DNA of 64,000 nucleotides, from positions 9,971,759 to 10,035,758 of the forward strand of contig CM041551.1 of assembly GCA_023238725.1 (NCBI GenBank). The letters run 5' to 3'. A program made the position numbers and the translations under genes. Of the stretch, positions 38,394-50,630 are shown piece by piece. Every line of letters starts with the position of its first letter. Positions within the stretch are counted from its first letter, which is position 1. Below the pieces are notes generated by a model. The model had not been told where the DNA came from. It did not search any database and saw only the letters and a list, made by a program, of their open reading frames with translations. Origin of the DNA: Scortum barcoo. Its lineage: Eukaryota > Chordata > Actinopteri > Centrarchiformes > Terapontidae.

Positions 38394-39065
38394 ACATCAT
38401 TCTATGGCCTGAGGACATATAGAGATGCACAGAGGAGCAGTCCATTTCTGCAGATTAGGCACAAAGAGCTGCAGCAGCTCAAATGTAAATATGGTAAATA
38501 GAGACTTCATCAGGTAAAGAGAGCGAGGTGTGTCAGAGAAAGGGGGTGTTAGAATATATAAGAGGACAGGACCAAAAAATAAAACGTCAGAGAAATGAAA
38601 AGACAGGGGAAAGCAGGGAAAGAAAAAAACATTAAAAGGGACTATTCCACTGGGGAGTCAAAACAAAAGGAAAATTTAAAGGCGTTCCTCCTCTCGGATA
38701 ATTGGGACAAGTCCTTTCTTCCTCTGTCATTCCCTGTTCTTAATATCTTTTTCATCCTCCTGCCCTCCTCCCCCCCTCGCTTTTGCTCTTGACCTTCGTC
38801 TCTTTTCATCTCCTGCTCTCCCCTTTAACAGTCTCTCCGCTGCTTTGGCTGTGGAGCCAAAACAAGAAAAATTACTTTTCAGTTTCCTCTAAAAATGTTT
38901 TGACTTCTCTCATTTAACCATTGGTGTGTGTGCGTGTGTGTGTGTGTGTGCGTGCTCTTGTGGGCCGTGGGCTGAGGATGCTGTTGATTCTACCAGACTG
39001 CAAATGGTCATGCTTGTCCCACTCACTCAGGATAGAAAGCTGTGTTTGGTGTATGTGTATGGGCA

Positions 39066-39068
<3 letters not shown>

Positions 39069-39104
<36 letters not shown>
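39069..39104. repeat. (GT)18 microsatellite
   Basis: Perfect GT alternation followed by an imperfect extension to about 39120. Confidence 0.95.
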
Positions 39105-39107
<3 letters not shown>

Positions 39108-41899
39108 TATGTGTGTGTTTTTAGGGGGGTGTTATGACAAAGCTGCTGATTCACTTTCACTTTTCTTTTTATACACCATCTGTCATCAACAAACACCTCA
39201 TATCAACTGATCAAAACCTGAAACGTCCAACCAATCGATGACGGTGTCATAACTGTAATTAACCGACATCTAAACAATGCACGGGCTCACATGTCTGCTG
39301 GCTCACGGGGCACGCGTCTGCCTGGATGTACATGCATGTGTTCTCATGTGCATTCATGTGTGAGTGGGTGACTTTAGCCTCTGAGTGTGTCCATGTGTGC
39401 GATGATTGCAAATCTGCTTTCCCTAGACGGATTGCACTTGCGAGCAGCGTGGCCATGCTACTGTGAATGTTGATGGACAGCCGGCACATGTGAGTGAGAC
39501 CATTTGGCGGTCTGTTCCCTCTTGCGATTGCGTTTTGCTTTTGGATTTGGGAGAATTTCCTCAAAGAAGAGAGTCAAAAAAAAAAAAGATATTCAGGAGG
39601 AGAAGATACAGATAAGATTTATTATGAATGAATACAGTGCATTTTGAAACTTAAACTGATACTATATTTCATTTCAAGTATTCCCTCTTAAAAAGACATT
39701 GGATATTACACGCAAATGAATGACAAATGGCTTAATTAGTATTGTATTTAGTACACAGTGAATCCTCTTTAAACAGATCCTCTTCTCCTAAAAAGCATCT
39801 CCTCTCACTGTAGTTATTTCCCAACAGTTACAGTCCGTTTACCATGAAATCGATGCCTTTTCTTTGCGATCATCCACTCCAACAGTAGACTAATAGCCAT
39901 CTCCAAAAAAATGTTTAGGGCTCCTCTCGCCTCAAGCTCAACACTCGTGCAAGCTGTAAATCACTCTTCCAAATGACACAACTCCACCCAGAGAGAGTAA
40001 TTCATGCTAAAACCAGATTTAAGCCCCTTTTAATGCGCTAATGAAAAGTGCTGTATTTATATGTAGCTGGTAGACAGCAATGTTGTGACATCAGGCCCAT
40101 CTGCGACTCAGTCTAAACCCCTAATGAGAACATTACTGAGCCCCAGGCGCAAGCAGGGGAAAGGGGAAAGAGAGGAAAAAAAAGGAACGGGGGAGAGTGT
40201 GAGGGAAGAGATGATCGATGCAAACCTTGCCACCTCTTTTGACTGCCATCATCCCTTTCTCTCCACCTCCTCACAGTCTCTCCTGCTCCCTCCTCCTCCC
40301 TCCTGTCTCGTATACCAGGACTCGGGGCAGCGGGTCTAACTCAATACACTGTGCAGCAAAAATCAATGAAAGACAAAAAGAGATGGAGTTGGGGGATAGA
40401 GGGGAAGAAATAAGGCCAAGTGGAGGGGCAACGCGTTTTTTTGGACAATTTTGTCATGTTCCGCAATCCTGTCTACCCCCACCTTAACAGACACGCATAG
40501 GCAGAAAATCCAAAAATGAACCACAGAAACGCCTGCATCTCTGTATTCTCATTACATGTTTGGATATCACAACAAAGGTACTAAATCACACCCAAGGAAC
40601 TGTGGAGTACCATTTTATATTTACAAGGAAGACATTAGCACCAACAGCTGAAGCTCAGGTGAGAAAAAAAAAAGGTAATCTGAATGAAAGCAAAGGCAAC
40701 GTCAAGTAAAGACAATTAAGAAGACACATTACACTCATATGTATACATACCATGCATATGCATTCATCTAATAAGCCAAGCTCAACACTGATTTTGCCAT
40801 GAATCCATCACAGAGGCTCTCACACTCCACTGTGATAGTTTTTCCAACACCCCACCCTTGCTGCCTTGGCAGACAGGGCTTAATATTCATCCAGTGGTGA
40901 GTCGGGGCACCAGAACAATTCCCAGGGCTTTGGATGGACATGCATGCATAAACAGCATTAACACACACACACAACCACACACAAACGCACACACCGTGCA
41001 CACATGCAAATTCAAATTCAAGAAGCTGTGGTGCGTTCTCCTGCGTCTTCTGCTCCTTGGATTGTTTTCTCTTGTTCTATAAATCATAAATGTACGTTCT
41101 CTTCTTCTTTTCTCTAAAACCCGATTTGTTTTTAGTTTGTAAGCAGGGATGTGGTCTGGGGACCCAAAACAAGCAGAAGAAAATAAAAAAAACATCAAGA
41201 AAACAAAGATTTCCCACAAGAAATTGGAGCCGTATGGCAAAAAATCTCAGAAAAAAAAATTGATGGATGCGTGATTATTCATCTTCCCTGCCCCGCTGTG
41301 TCTCCATCTTTCTGTGTCTGTGTCTTTTTCCAGCAGTGTACATATTTTCTTTTCACCCCGACACACACATTACTTAGTCTACACACACATTTCCCTCAAT
41401 TTCCTTCCCTCCTCTTCCTCCCCTTTCATTACTGTCTGCCTTAATGGCCCCATCTTCTCCCTCTTTTGCTGTACAACTACCAGGAATGTCAAAAGGGGAG
41501 GAAAACATACCTGAAGAAAATTATTTACCATTAGAAATTAATATAAGAGTTGGATGTCCAAAACAAAAACAAATAAAAAAAAAACTAAAAACACCCATTC
41601 TTGCAGCGCTGACTCCATCAAAGTCATGCGTTCCCTGTCATTCATTCACTTTTCACTCCTCACATCTGTCTCCTTCAGTGCCCACATTCCCTCAACACTC
41701 TCCTCCTCTCGATTCCTTCTTTCACCCCCCGTAAATCCCATTTTCTCCATCGCAGTTTTCCCCCTACTTCAGTGTCCTCCAATCCACCAGTTCACAGCTT
41801 CTCCTGTATCCCTCGTCCCCATTCATCCCTCCATCAATGACTCTAATCCCTCCCATGTCTGCCGCCGGGGTGTATGAGAATGTGTGTGAAAACACTAAC

Positions 41900-42128
41900 C
41901 TGCCCTTCTGGCATGCGGAGCACAGCCAGGCTTTGTCCCTCTTGTTGTAGGTGCAGCAGGTCTTGCAGACGTTGTACTGGCAGTCCAGGCACTGGCGCTT
42001 GGGGTTGAGCAGAAAGGTGAAAGGTGAAGGGCGCGCAGCAGCGGATACAGCAGTGCTCGTTGAAGCGGTGCTGCTTGGAGAGGATAGAGCATCTGCTGCC
42101 TTCCTCCGCCAGCTCCTGCTTCATCTCA
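41900..42128 (-). CDS. myrip: myrip internal coding exon: Rab27-binding zinc-finger exon, frameshifted by a 7-bp duplication
   Basis: This exon encodes the end of the first Rab27-binding helix and the FYVE-like zinc finger of Slac2-c/MYRIP, an effector that links Rab27 on melanosomes and secretory granules to myosin VIIa/Va and actin. Minus-strand reading begins EMKQELAEEGSRCSILSK, then HCCIRCCAPFTF, and in a second frame RQCLDCQYNVCKTCC and WLCSACQKG. These are the paired cysteines of the zinc finger. The acceptor is GGTTTCAG at 42129-42136 behind a long pyrimidine tract, and the donor is GTTAGT from 41899. The first base completes a split Ser codon and the last two bases start an Arg codon. 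A perfect tandem repeat of a 7-mer at 42012-42025 shifts the frame between the two halves. The exon is 229 bp, whereas 222 bp would fit both splice phases. Melanophilin is the nearest alternative, but the downstream exons match MYRIP better. Identification rests on remembered family sequence. Confidence 0.9.
42012..42025. repeat. Perfect 7-bp tandem duplication inside the myrip zinc-finger exon
   Basis: GAAAGGT is present twice in direct succession (on the transcript strand ACCTTTCACCTTTC). With a single copy, the reading frame on the left and right of this point joins into one conserved zinc-finger peptide. With two copies it is shifted by one base. Confidence 0.95.
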
Positions 42129-42129
42129 C

Positions 42130-42245
42130 TGAAACCGAGTGAGAGAGAAAGAGAGAGAAAGAGAAGGGGGGGTAGAGTGAGAGAGAGGACAGGAGGGGGA
42201 GGGGGAGAGAGAGAAAGCGAGAGGGTGGTGAGAGGTAGAACGTGA
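42130..42245. repeat. Homopurine/homopyrimidine tract upstream of the zinc-finger exon acceptor
   Basis: About 115 bases on the + strand are nearly all A and G (GAGAGAGAAAGAGAGAAAG and similar). On the transcript strand this is an extended polypyrimidine tract leading to the acceptor of the zinc-finger exon. Such tracts can form triplex (H-DNA) structures and are slippage prone. Confidence 0.85.
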
Positions 42246-42328
42246 AAACGGCAGAGGACGGCGATGCGGAATAATTGGAGATGCTGTGGTAAATAAAAAA
42301 TTAAAGGAAGGTGGTATATAGTATATAT

Positions 42329-42330
<2 letters not shown>

Positions 42331-42400
<70 letters not shown>
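42331..42400. repeat. (AT)35 microsatellite
   Basis: Seventy bases of perfect AT alternation, about 200 bp upstream (transcript orientation) of the zinc-finger exon. Confidence 0.97.
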
Positions 42401-42405
<5 letters not shown>

Positions 42406-45400
42406 CAAGTAATACAAAAGGTGGGCAAAAGGTGGGCAGAAGAGGTCATGGGTTTGGTAAAACACTCCCCCGCTTACTGCTTCCCGCTTCTCTTCCTCCC
42501 TCTCTCTCTTACAATGATTCTGTGGAATTAACGTGATGGCTGACATTTCAATTTGGGAGGACCTGTCATGCCTTGTTTGCCCACATCAGTCAAAACCCAG
42601 CTGAGGAGAGCACGGCACGCACGTCGTCCATATCCTCAAATGAAAAGGCATTTTATGTCTGTTTATTAAGGCAGCACTGTGAGGACGAGGATGATGACAG
42701 TAAATTGGCGCAAATAGTGCCAAGCCGAAAGGTCCCTCGCCGAAGAACTCCTGTGACACACACCAGCCAGCCTGAGAGGGAAAAAACTGTATTAATGAAA
42801 AGCCTCCGCAGTCATACCAGAGAGCTGTTTGAGCGTCAGTCCAAAAATTACAGTTTAAAACTACAGCGATGAAGGAGCACTAAAGAGCAGCACGGTCTCA
42901 CTAATCTTAACGCCTCAGAGAATTGTTCAGACTAATGAACTATTAGGATTATAGACTGAAATACTTGACCAAAGCTTGTTTAAAAATCAAATAAAATCCA
43001 CAGCTGCATACAACTAATTGTGCATCATTTTAAGTGAAATCACCCACATTCTGCTCATTATAGCACAGTTAAGTTATCAAGTGTGTTTTGATATTCGGTT
43101 ACTGATAAAAAAAAAATAAGAGGATGATATTATAGGTTGTTAATCAGCATTTTAACCAGTAAAGCAGCTTTGCTAACGGAGGCCTGTACTTAAATGTTCA
43201 CATAAATTATGCACATGGGTTTTTCCTCTGTAGGATTTGTGCTGACTGAGCAATGCACCACTGGCAGAGGCTACAATAAATTATGTAATGTTTTACATTT
43301 ATATCATAAACCTTTTATCATCAGTGCATCCCCTTCATGTCAATTATATTTAAATTAATATGCGTCCAGAATGGAGCTTAAGTAACACATTTATCTGAGT
43401 GTTTACACTATCACCCATCAAACGTCATTAGGCGTGAATGGAGGCTGAGACGCAGGGATCAAGCTGTTGCTGCTGGCAAGGTGTGAAAGTGGGTTCAGCT
43501 CGAATGTGCGGTGAGTAAATTATTTAAGCAGCTCTTCTATACACCACACACAGCGAGGTTACAGTGTGCACTGCTCTCTGGTCCTACAAATACACAAACA
43601 TGCAGCAGATGTACAGTATATGCTAACAGATATTGCAAAGCATGGGAACAAAAATATCTTGTATGCCAAGAAAAACAATCCAACATGTGTACCTGACACA
43701 TGCAAAGCACCTATAAAACACCCCCGTATGCAGAAAAGATGTGTGTAGGGATCCCAGCCTTAACTAAAGCACCAAGTCGCCACAAGGAAAATTAAAGTGT
43801 GTGGCAAAACTGAGTGCTGAATGCAGCATATTGTGTATTTCCTGTGTGTAATATGTGTACTGTATGTGTGTCTATGGAGCCAGCGGGGGCATTGCAATCT
43901 CCTGCTTCCCTAAGTTATTAACGCTGCTCCTCAAGCAGATCCTCTGCTGCCTCACTGATTGCTTTTCATATGCATCATTAGACGCAGCATATTAACAAGA
44001 TGAACAAACCATTTCATATACAGTGTCATGTGAGAAGGGCCAGGGGGGGGTTGAGAGTAGGCGGGGTGAAAGTTGAAGGGCAGTGGTTGGGCATATGGAT
44101 TGTGATGTACACACAGATGTATACCAGGATTATCAAAAGGAGGTTTTATATTCTGTGTACACACGCAAGGTCACAATCAAGTTAAAACAATTTAAACAAA
44201 CCTCCAAGCAACATAAAAGAGACTCCTCTTGTCTGAACTATAGCATCTGTTTCACAAAATATGCACCAAAACAGAGCAAACCAAATATAAGAGCGTACAT
44301 TCATATCTCAATAACTTAAAGAAGCCATAGCCTGGAAATCATTTCCTTCAGGTCTGATTAGGATCAGGTTTTGCCCCTCTGTGTCTGTGGTACAGGCTTA
44401 ATGAACAGCCCAGTTACGAAGCCTCGCTCTCCGGCCGTTTAATTAAATGAGTGGGCGAATATACACATATATCCAAGGACGGGGTGGGGTCGTCATGCCT
44501 GGCGTCCCTTCGCATTAACTCACGTCTCAGTTAATGAGACATGAAAACCTGTGCTCATCTCACAGCCATGACTGTAGATACATGCGGGTCATCCAGGTGC
44601 TAGTGAGCAACAATAATTACCTCGTAAGAAAAAAGAAAAAGAAAAAAAAAAAAACAGTAGTTGCTCTTTATTAGCAAAGTGCCCTTTTGAGTTACAGTAA
44701 AGTGTAATGTTCACAAGCATTTATAGTGAAGCTGCTTACTATTACTACAGTTAACATTGATACAGATACTGCCATTGACACACTTGGCCCAATTAGGACT
44801 AGAGAAATGCTACTAAATGCAAAGCTGAGCTAATAAAAGGACCTCAAAGTGTTTGAACATCTGCAGTTTTATGACAACTGGGCAAGCTCTATCTGCTGAT
44901 GAAGACCTGAAGACCATGTGACATTTGTATGGGCGGTATGTTTACATATTGATAAATACATACATACATCAAATAAGATAAAAGCGTAGTCTGTGCTTGA
45001 GCCACTCCTATGTCTGAAATCGCTCCCCATTTATTATACATGATTATTTTCCAATTTTATTTGAGTGTCTCCGTTTAAAATATATCCACTATATAATGAC
45101 CTCCAAAATCCCAAAATAGACTGAAAAAAAAGGACTTTCTGCTAACAATCCCACAGTACAATGCGTTGCACTGTAGTTACATTGTTACAGTCACCATGAC
45201 GATGATTCATAAGTGTCTGAAACCTCAATTTTCTCTACTGAGTGTATGTTATATGGAAAGTAGTGAATGGGAGAGTGATTTTGGAAATGGCCAGTTTAAT
45301 TCTAAAGAGGAAGCAGGAGAATCACTCTCTGTCCCTCACAACACGACACCTCTCCTATCAAGTGATTCATATTTTATTTAATACTAAAGTTAGTCTCAGT

Positions 45401-45517
45401 AACACATTCACACTTTCATCTCAAAGCCAAGACAAAACTAAAAAAAAATGTATTATTTAACCGGGTCATACACGCGCTGTAATTTGGTGAAAAAAGGTTT
45501 GGTAATGGTGAACTTTA

Positions 45518-45813
45518 GGGTTGCAACAATTATTCATTTACATGATTTACTAATCTGTTGTTTATTTTATGGATTAGTCAATGGATTGTTTTGTTAATAA
45601 AAAGAACTAAAGGTCCCTTATAGCTTCCCAGAGTCCAAGGCGACATATTAACAACCTAAATTAACCATGATATAAAACGGAGAAAAGTAGTAAATCGTCA
45701 CAATGGAAAAGCTGTAAGCAGAGAATATGGGCATTTTTGCTTCATTACTGATGCATTTATTAATTAATCATCAAAACAGTAATTTGATCTGTTCAACAAC
45801 TAAATCAATAAAT
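45518..45813 (+). repeat. Decayed fish MITE with terminal 'gattaatc/attagtc'-type ends
   Basis: It starts GGGTTGCAACAATTATTCAT and passes through TCTGTTGTTTATTTTATGGA, AGAGTCCAAGGCGACATATT and AAAACGGAGAAAAGTAGTAA. It ends in the roughly complementary CAAAACAGTAATTTGATCTG. I recognise this as an abundant fish non-autonomous DNA repeat whose consensus begins GGGCTGCAACTAACGATTA. This copy is about 300 bp and strongly diverged. Confidence 0.75.
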
Positions 45814-48540
45814 GCGCTCCTGTGGGTGGGCAGCGCTGGAACACACGCAATTACACAGGTTTGAAAGAAGGAAATTAAAACTTTCACTTCAAAGAGGGAA
45901 AGTGAGGATGCCGAAATTGTGACTAAGCAGAGATCAAAGCCAATTTTCTCTCCTCTGCATCTGCTAAATGCTTCACAAGTGTTCAGCGCAAGGTTAACTC
46001 GAGACAAGAGCAGCCATTCAACAGCATTTTGACACATGATAAAAGCTGAACATCAGATGAGCAGAAGTCCAGTACAATCTGTTTAGTGGGGTAAATGATG
46101 CCATGAGGAACTTTTCTCATTTTTATTAGAAAAGTTAATTACTTAATCCTTGAATTTATGTCAACATGATCTATGGCCGACAACAACGGCAAAGTTCTTT
46201 GGATGCTCAAAGTTTATAAGACACCAAACTCTTGAATTAAAAACGATTGATTATGCAAATAAGTCACTGCAGCCTATGTGTCGAGGGTACAGTGGGCTTC
46301 AGAGGGGAACAGAGTGCACGCTGCTGAATACCAACTCATTTTGTAATTAAAAATCAGGGCACATCAGGCAGACTGGTTTGTGGATTTAATGATATGCGGT
46401 GTATTGCTGAAAGCCTGTCACTACTGGCAAATATTATTTGTGCTGAAGATCTATTAACTCGGTTGCCTCTCATCTCTCATTCTCCATCAAAGTCTGCCCT
46501 GCTTCTCCTTTCTCGCTCACTCTTTCTGCTGGGGATCTATTAACATGGTTATTTTTCAGAGTCCCCCCATTTCTCCTGCTCGGTACTTTCCATTTTTCTC
46601 TCTCTCAGCTGACAGACAGACAGGCTTAGGCTTAAATTTCCCAGGTTGACGATGAATTAATGTTATGGCCGGATTTGTAATCAAGATAATGGCAGTATGT
46701 CGAGGTCCAGCAGTGGCCTGGCCCGAAAACAAAAACAATAGCTTTTTTTTTTTTTTTATGTATCGCCCTCTCAGCAGCTGCTCTCCTGCACGGCGCATTG
46801 CTTAAGAGTTGCACCTCTCACATCTGATGCACTGACGCACAACTGAAAAGCAATGCGATGAATCAGCTCAGGTGCAATGTAAACAATGTTTTATACATGT
46901 GATTTTATACTGATCTGAGTATTCACAGAAACCAATTGTTACTTATATACTTATATAATGTTACAAAGGGTGAAGGGGTGCATGAATGAGTAGATTCATA
47001 CACGCAATATAACATTTGCGACTGATTAAACGATTATCTTTTTTTTTTTTTTATACTAGACAACCAGAAAAACTGAAGCATTGGCAGCGTCTCTGAAAAA
47101 CTGGCAGCACAAGAACATTTATCAATGAGCAGACAAGGCTGTCAACAGACATCAGTAATCATATTATGACTACATTAGAAAGGAATGGATGTAAGGTTGC
47201 AATTATATATTAATGAGCATCAGAATAACAATTATAACAGTAAAAGTTTATTACCACTGTCAACTTAAACATTTAATCCTTAAGGCATAATATTGCATCC
47301 CTTCAGGTTTTATGATGCACCAAATAACCTCAGAGCAGTGTCATCCACCTCCATACATAAGGAATGGACAGTCTTTATTGAGCAAATAGGAAGGGACCAT
47401 TAAAATCTGAAATGGCATAAATCGAACCCTGTTTAATGGCACTCTGTGTGTTTTTTACAGTGTGCATGGATTTTTCAGCATGGTATGGTTACTTTTAAGT
47501 TTAAAGCCAGACTCCAACAAATTAAGAAGAGACAGGAGGATGTGGCATACTGTGGAAGAGAGAGGGAGCCATGTTGGAGCAACATTAAACCAGTGTTTGT
47601 ATAGCCGAGGAGAAGGTCCTCGAGAAAATGAGCATACAATATACCAGAGAGTCTTTGATCTGCGCTTTGATCCGCCTGCTGCAGTGGAAACCCACAAGAT
47701 CAGCATCCACTGTTCACCATTACACCAGTAAATCATACAGCCCCGGAGCAGAGAGACGTGGGAGCACACCTGGCTGACGGGACTGTGTGTATTCCTCTGT
47801 GTTTTTATCGATTTGGGTCGATGTGCATTTTCGAGTGTACAGTAGCTAAATGTACTTGGTAATTGTGAATTGATCGAGGGCTTTCCAAGCACTTATGGTT
47901 CTTTTAATTGAAAGTGGGCAAATTCAAGTGTGAAGACGTTGCTTTCCTGTTCCTGTGTGTACGTGTGTGTATGTGTGTGTGTGAGTTTAGCTAAAGTCTG
48001 CTGTTACTCGGCCTGAAGTGACATATTAACACCCATTAGCTGTGTGTACGCGCCTGTGAGTGAGTGTTAAACGTGTGCGTGCATGCATTTCTATCACGTT
48101 GTACACCCTGTGTGCATCAGAGCTGGAGGAATTCTTATCTGCTCCAGAGTGAAAAAAACAATGAGAATGGGGGCAAATTTTGGCTCAATCGGGAGCAAAA
48201 TTTGCATTTGGAAACCGACAGGGTGAAGTCGAGCTGCACGGTTCATCCAACTTGAATGCAAGCTCCAGGAGAGAGCAAGGAGCACCACTGTAGACAATCT
48301 CAACTGTCTTTCTCCTCTGCAATGCAGTGGCAGACTGCCACGTGGGTTGTGAATTTCAAGGTGGAGGTTTTCTGATGTTTGGCTGTTTGGATTGTCGGCA
48401 AGCTGGTGATTAAGGTGCAGGTGAGGGCAGGGTGGTGAGCTGAGATGAAATCATATTGCTCGTCGGCGAGAGGGGGCATTCATCTTATCTTCAAGGAAAT
48501 ATAGATGGGTGACAAATTTAAGGAAAAAACTATGAAGTGT

Positions 48541-48695
48541 CTTAGTTAGGCATTGGCATGGATTCTGCAAGTCTCTGAACTCTACTGGAGGGATGAACAC
48601 CATTCTCCCAATTAAGTTGAGATCCGGTGACTGTTAAAGCCATTTCGTACGATTCACATTGTTACCATACTTCTCAAACCATTCAGTGCAAGATG
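48541..48695 (-). pseudogene. Tc1-like transposase relic with internal deletion
   Basis: Read on the minus strand, it contains EWFEKYG, a stop-interrupted WL.QSPDLNLI, and then, after a deletion and frame change, the equivalent of the C-terminal segment around EW..S.....SRDL. The W(P)QSPDLNPIE motif carries the second and third acidic residues of the DDE catalytic triad in Tc1-type transposases. Here Asn-Pro-Ile-Glu is broken by the deletion. It is a short dead fragment with no inverted repeats seen nearby. Confidence 0.7.
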
Positions 48696-50438
48696 ATGTG
48701 TGCTAAAAATCCTTTTCACACCGCACAGTACAACCTATTTAACTGCAACTGTAGATCAGCACTCTCATCCCTGAGAGGTTTGAAAAATAGCCGTTCTGGC
48801 CAACTCCAGAAAATCAGTCTAAGTGTATCTCTGACAGCAGTGAAGAGTTTTGAGCTGAGATTCAGCCAGCGAGGTAATTTTTCTCTGACCAGTGGCATCT
48901 GTAAAATAACGGGCTGAGTGATTCGAAATGATGGAGAGGTATAATTCCTGCAGCCTGTCATCTTCCTCCGAACTCTGCTGGTTGACATCAACTCCTGCAG
49001 GTTACTCATTCTGAACACGGTGCGGTTCCAGAGTTTATCTAATTTCTATTGCAGCAAAAGTGAGAGGAAGTCATTTTTATTTAGTAACAGAATCTTATTT
49101 TAATTATATATAATAAAAAATATGCCCCTCTGAGGTGAGGAAGAGAATTTAGAAGTTGCCTGACAAAAAGAGCAGTGTCATGGCAACTATATACTTTATT
49201 CATCAGCAAAAACAAAAAAATGTGTGTGGTAAAGACAAAATTTACTTCATGAAACTGTAAAGGCAGTAATAGTAAAGAGAGAGGATTACCCTTCAGCAGT
49301 TGGTAAATTAATTACAGTCAGCCTGTGGTCTTTATACTTTTATGTTTTTCACTGTGACCAAAGGGAAAGAAAGTAAAAAATTTTCTCAGACTACAAATGA
49401 AATTTCCACCAAGTACAAGAGAACTAATGATAAGGAAATAGACCCAGAATAGCATCACACATTAAAGAGAGGAAGAATAAAGGTAAACTTGCACACAGTT
49501 ATCTAATAAACCAGAGGATACGGTGCAAGGTGCAATAATGAGAGTGGCTGCTGTCAGGAATAAACATCAATGCTGCATCTGCATATTATTACTATTAATT
49601 GCTAAGGCATGGAAGAATTAGGAGGGAGTGTACTAATGTAAAACACTGCAGTAATTTAAGATTATTTAGGCGTCTGCAGCACATGCCAGCAGCTCTGTGA
49701 GGCTGTGTTTACAGCGGTGCTTTGAGGTAACATTGCTCACAATGACCCTGTTTGAACAGATTTTAAAATGTGTTTCAGTGATCTGAACACCAGTAGACAG
49801 CCGGGACACATCGCCATTCATAAATGTGTCTATCACACGTCTCTAGCTGAAGACTTGTGTTCAGATTCCATCACTGTCTAAATGACTTCCAATAGACAAT
49901 CAAAGGTCCCCACGCAGTTATTATGTCTTACAGCCAATGCCCTTGTAAACAGCCCAGTTACAGTACGAGTCATCTAGTTTTCTTTGGATTGAAAAAATGG
50001 AGATTAGGCACCTGGTTTTACTTGCACTCCAACCACGTATATATTTGTTTTGTTTATATTTTGCTGTTACACCCTTTACAGGGACACATCAGAGCACAGC
50101 AGTGTTTATACTACAAAAGTGGCCACATGTGGTTAAATGTGTCCCAGACCACCTCAGCAAGTGGTTTGAGTGATCAGATCACAATGCGTCTTGGTGTCCA
50201 TTTCTGCTTATATTTAGCATTGTCCACTGGTGATCTGGTCGCCTAGGATGCATTTTAAAAAGTGTAAACCCGGTCACTGACAATGCTGTGATGCTACACA
50301 GGTGTGATATTAACCACATTTACCATCTTAGTTTATATTATATATTTCCATTAGCTCATTATTATAAAGCACAATGTACTGCTGAGGCTGACAGGCATTG
50401 GCTTTAAAGGTGTTTTGGTATTTTTATCATAAAATTTG

Positions 50439-50630
50439 GTCTGGAAATTTTAGGTCTGATGTCACGGCCATCCATCCAGTAGTTGACACAAATGTCACCC
50501 TGCTGGTGATGCTGGAGGAAAGGTCAGGGGATCATTAAAGTCAGTAGTATTAAAATTTCATATCCATCCAATAAATGCTGAGATATTTCAATCGTGATAG
50601 ACAACATCATTGCTGCTAGCATGGCAAAAA
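50439..50630 (+). repeat. Diverged fish interspersed repeat
   Basis: The stretch includes GGCCATCCATCCAGTAGTTG, GGAGGAAAGGTCAGGGGATC, ATTAAAGTCAGTAGTATTAA and ATATCCATCCAATAAATGCT, ending with TTGCTGCTAGCATGGC. I recognise these phrases from a common fish repeat (a remark from memory, not a database result). No coding capacity. Confidence 0.65.

Larger units (their letters stand above)
31476..41899. other. myrip 26.7-kb intron, transcript-upstream part
   Basis: No exon is recognised. Visible content: an L2-type LINE relic at 33780-33876, an 18-bp duplication at 33476-33511, a CA tract at 38354-38390, a GT tract at 39069-39104 with a second GT-rich patch at 38925-38955, a short AT run at about 35840-35857 and homopurine stretches near 40150-40210. 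A unique-looking block at 31750-31930 may be conserved non-coding DNA. Confidence 0.5.
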
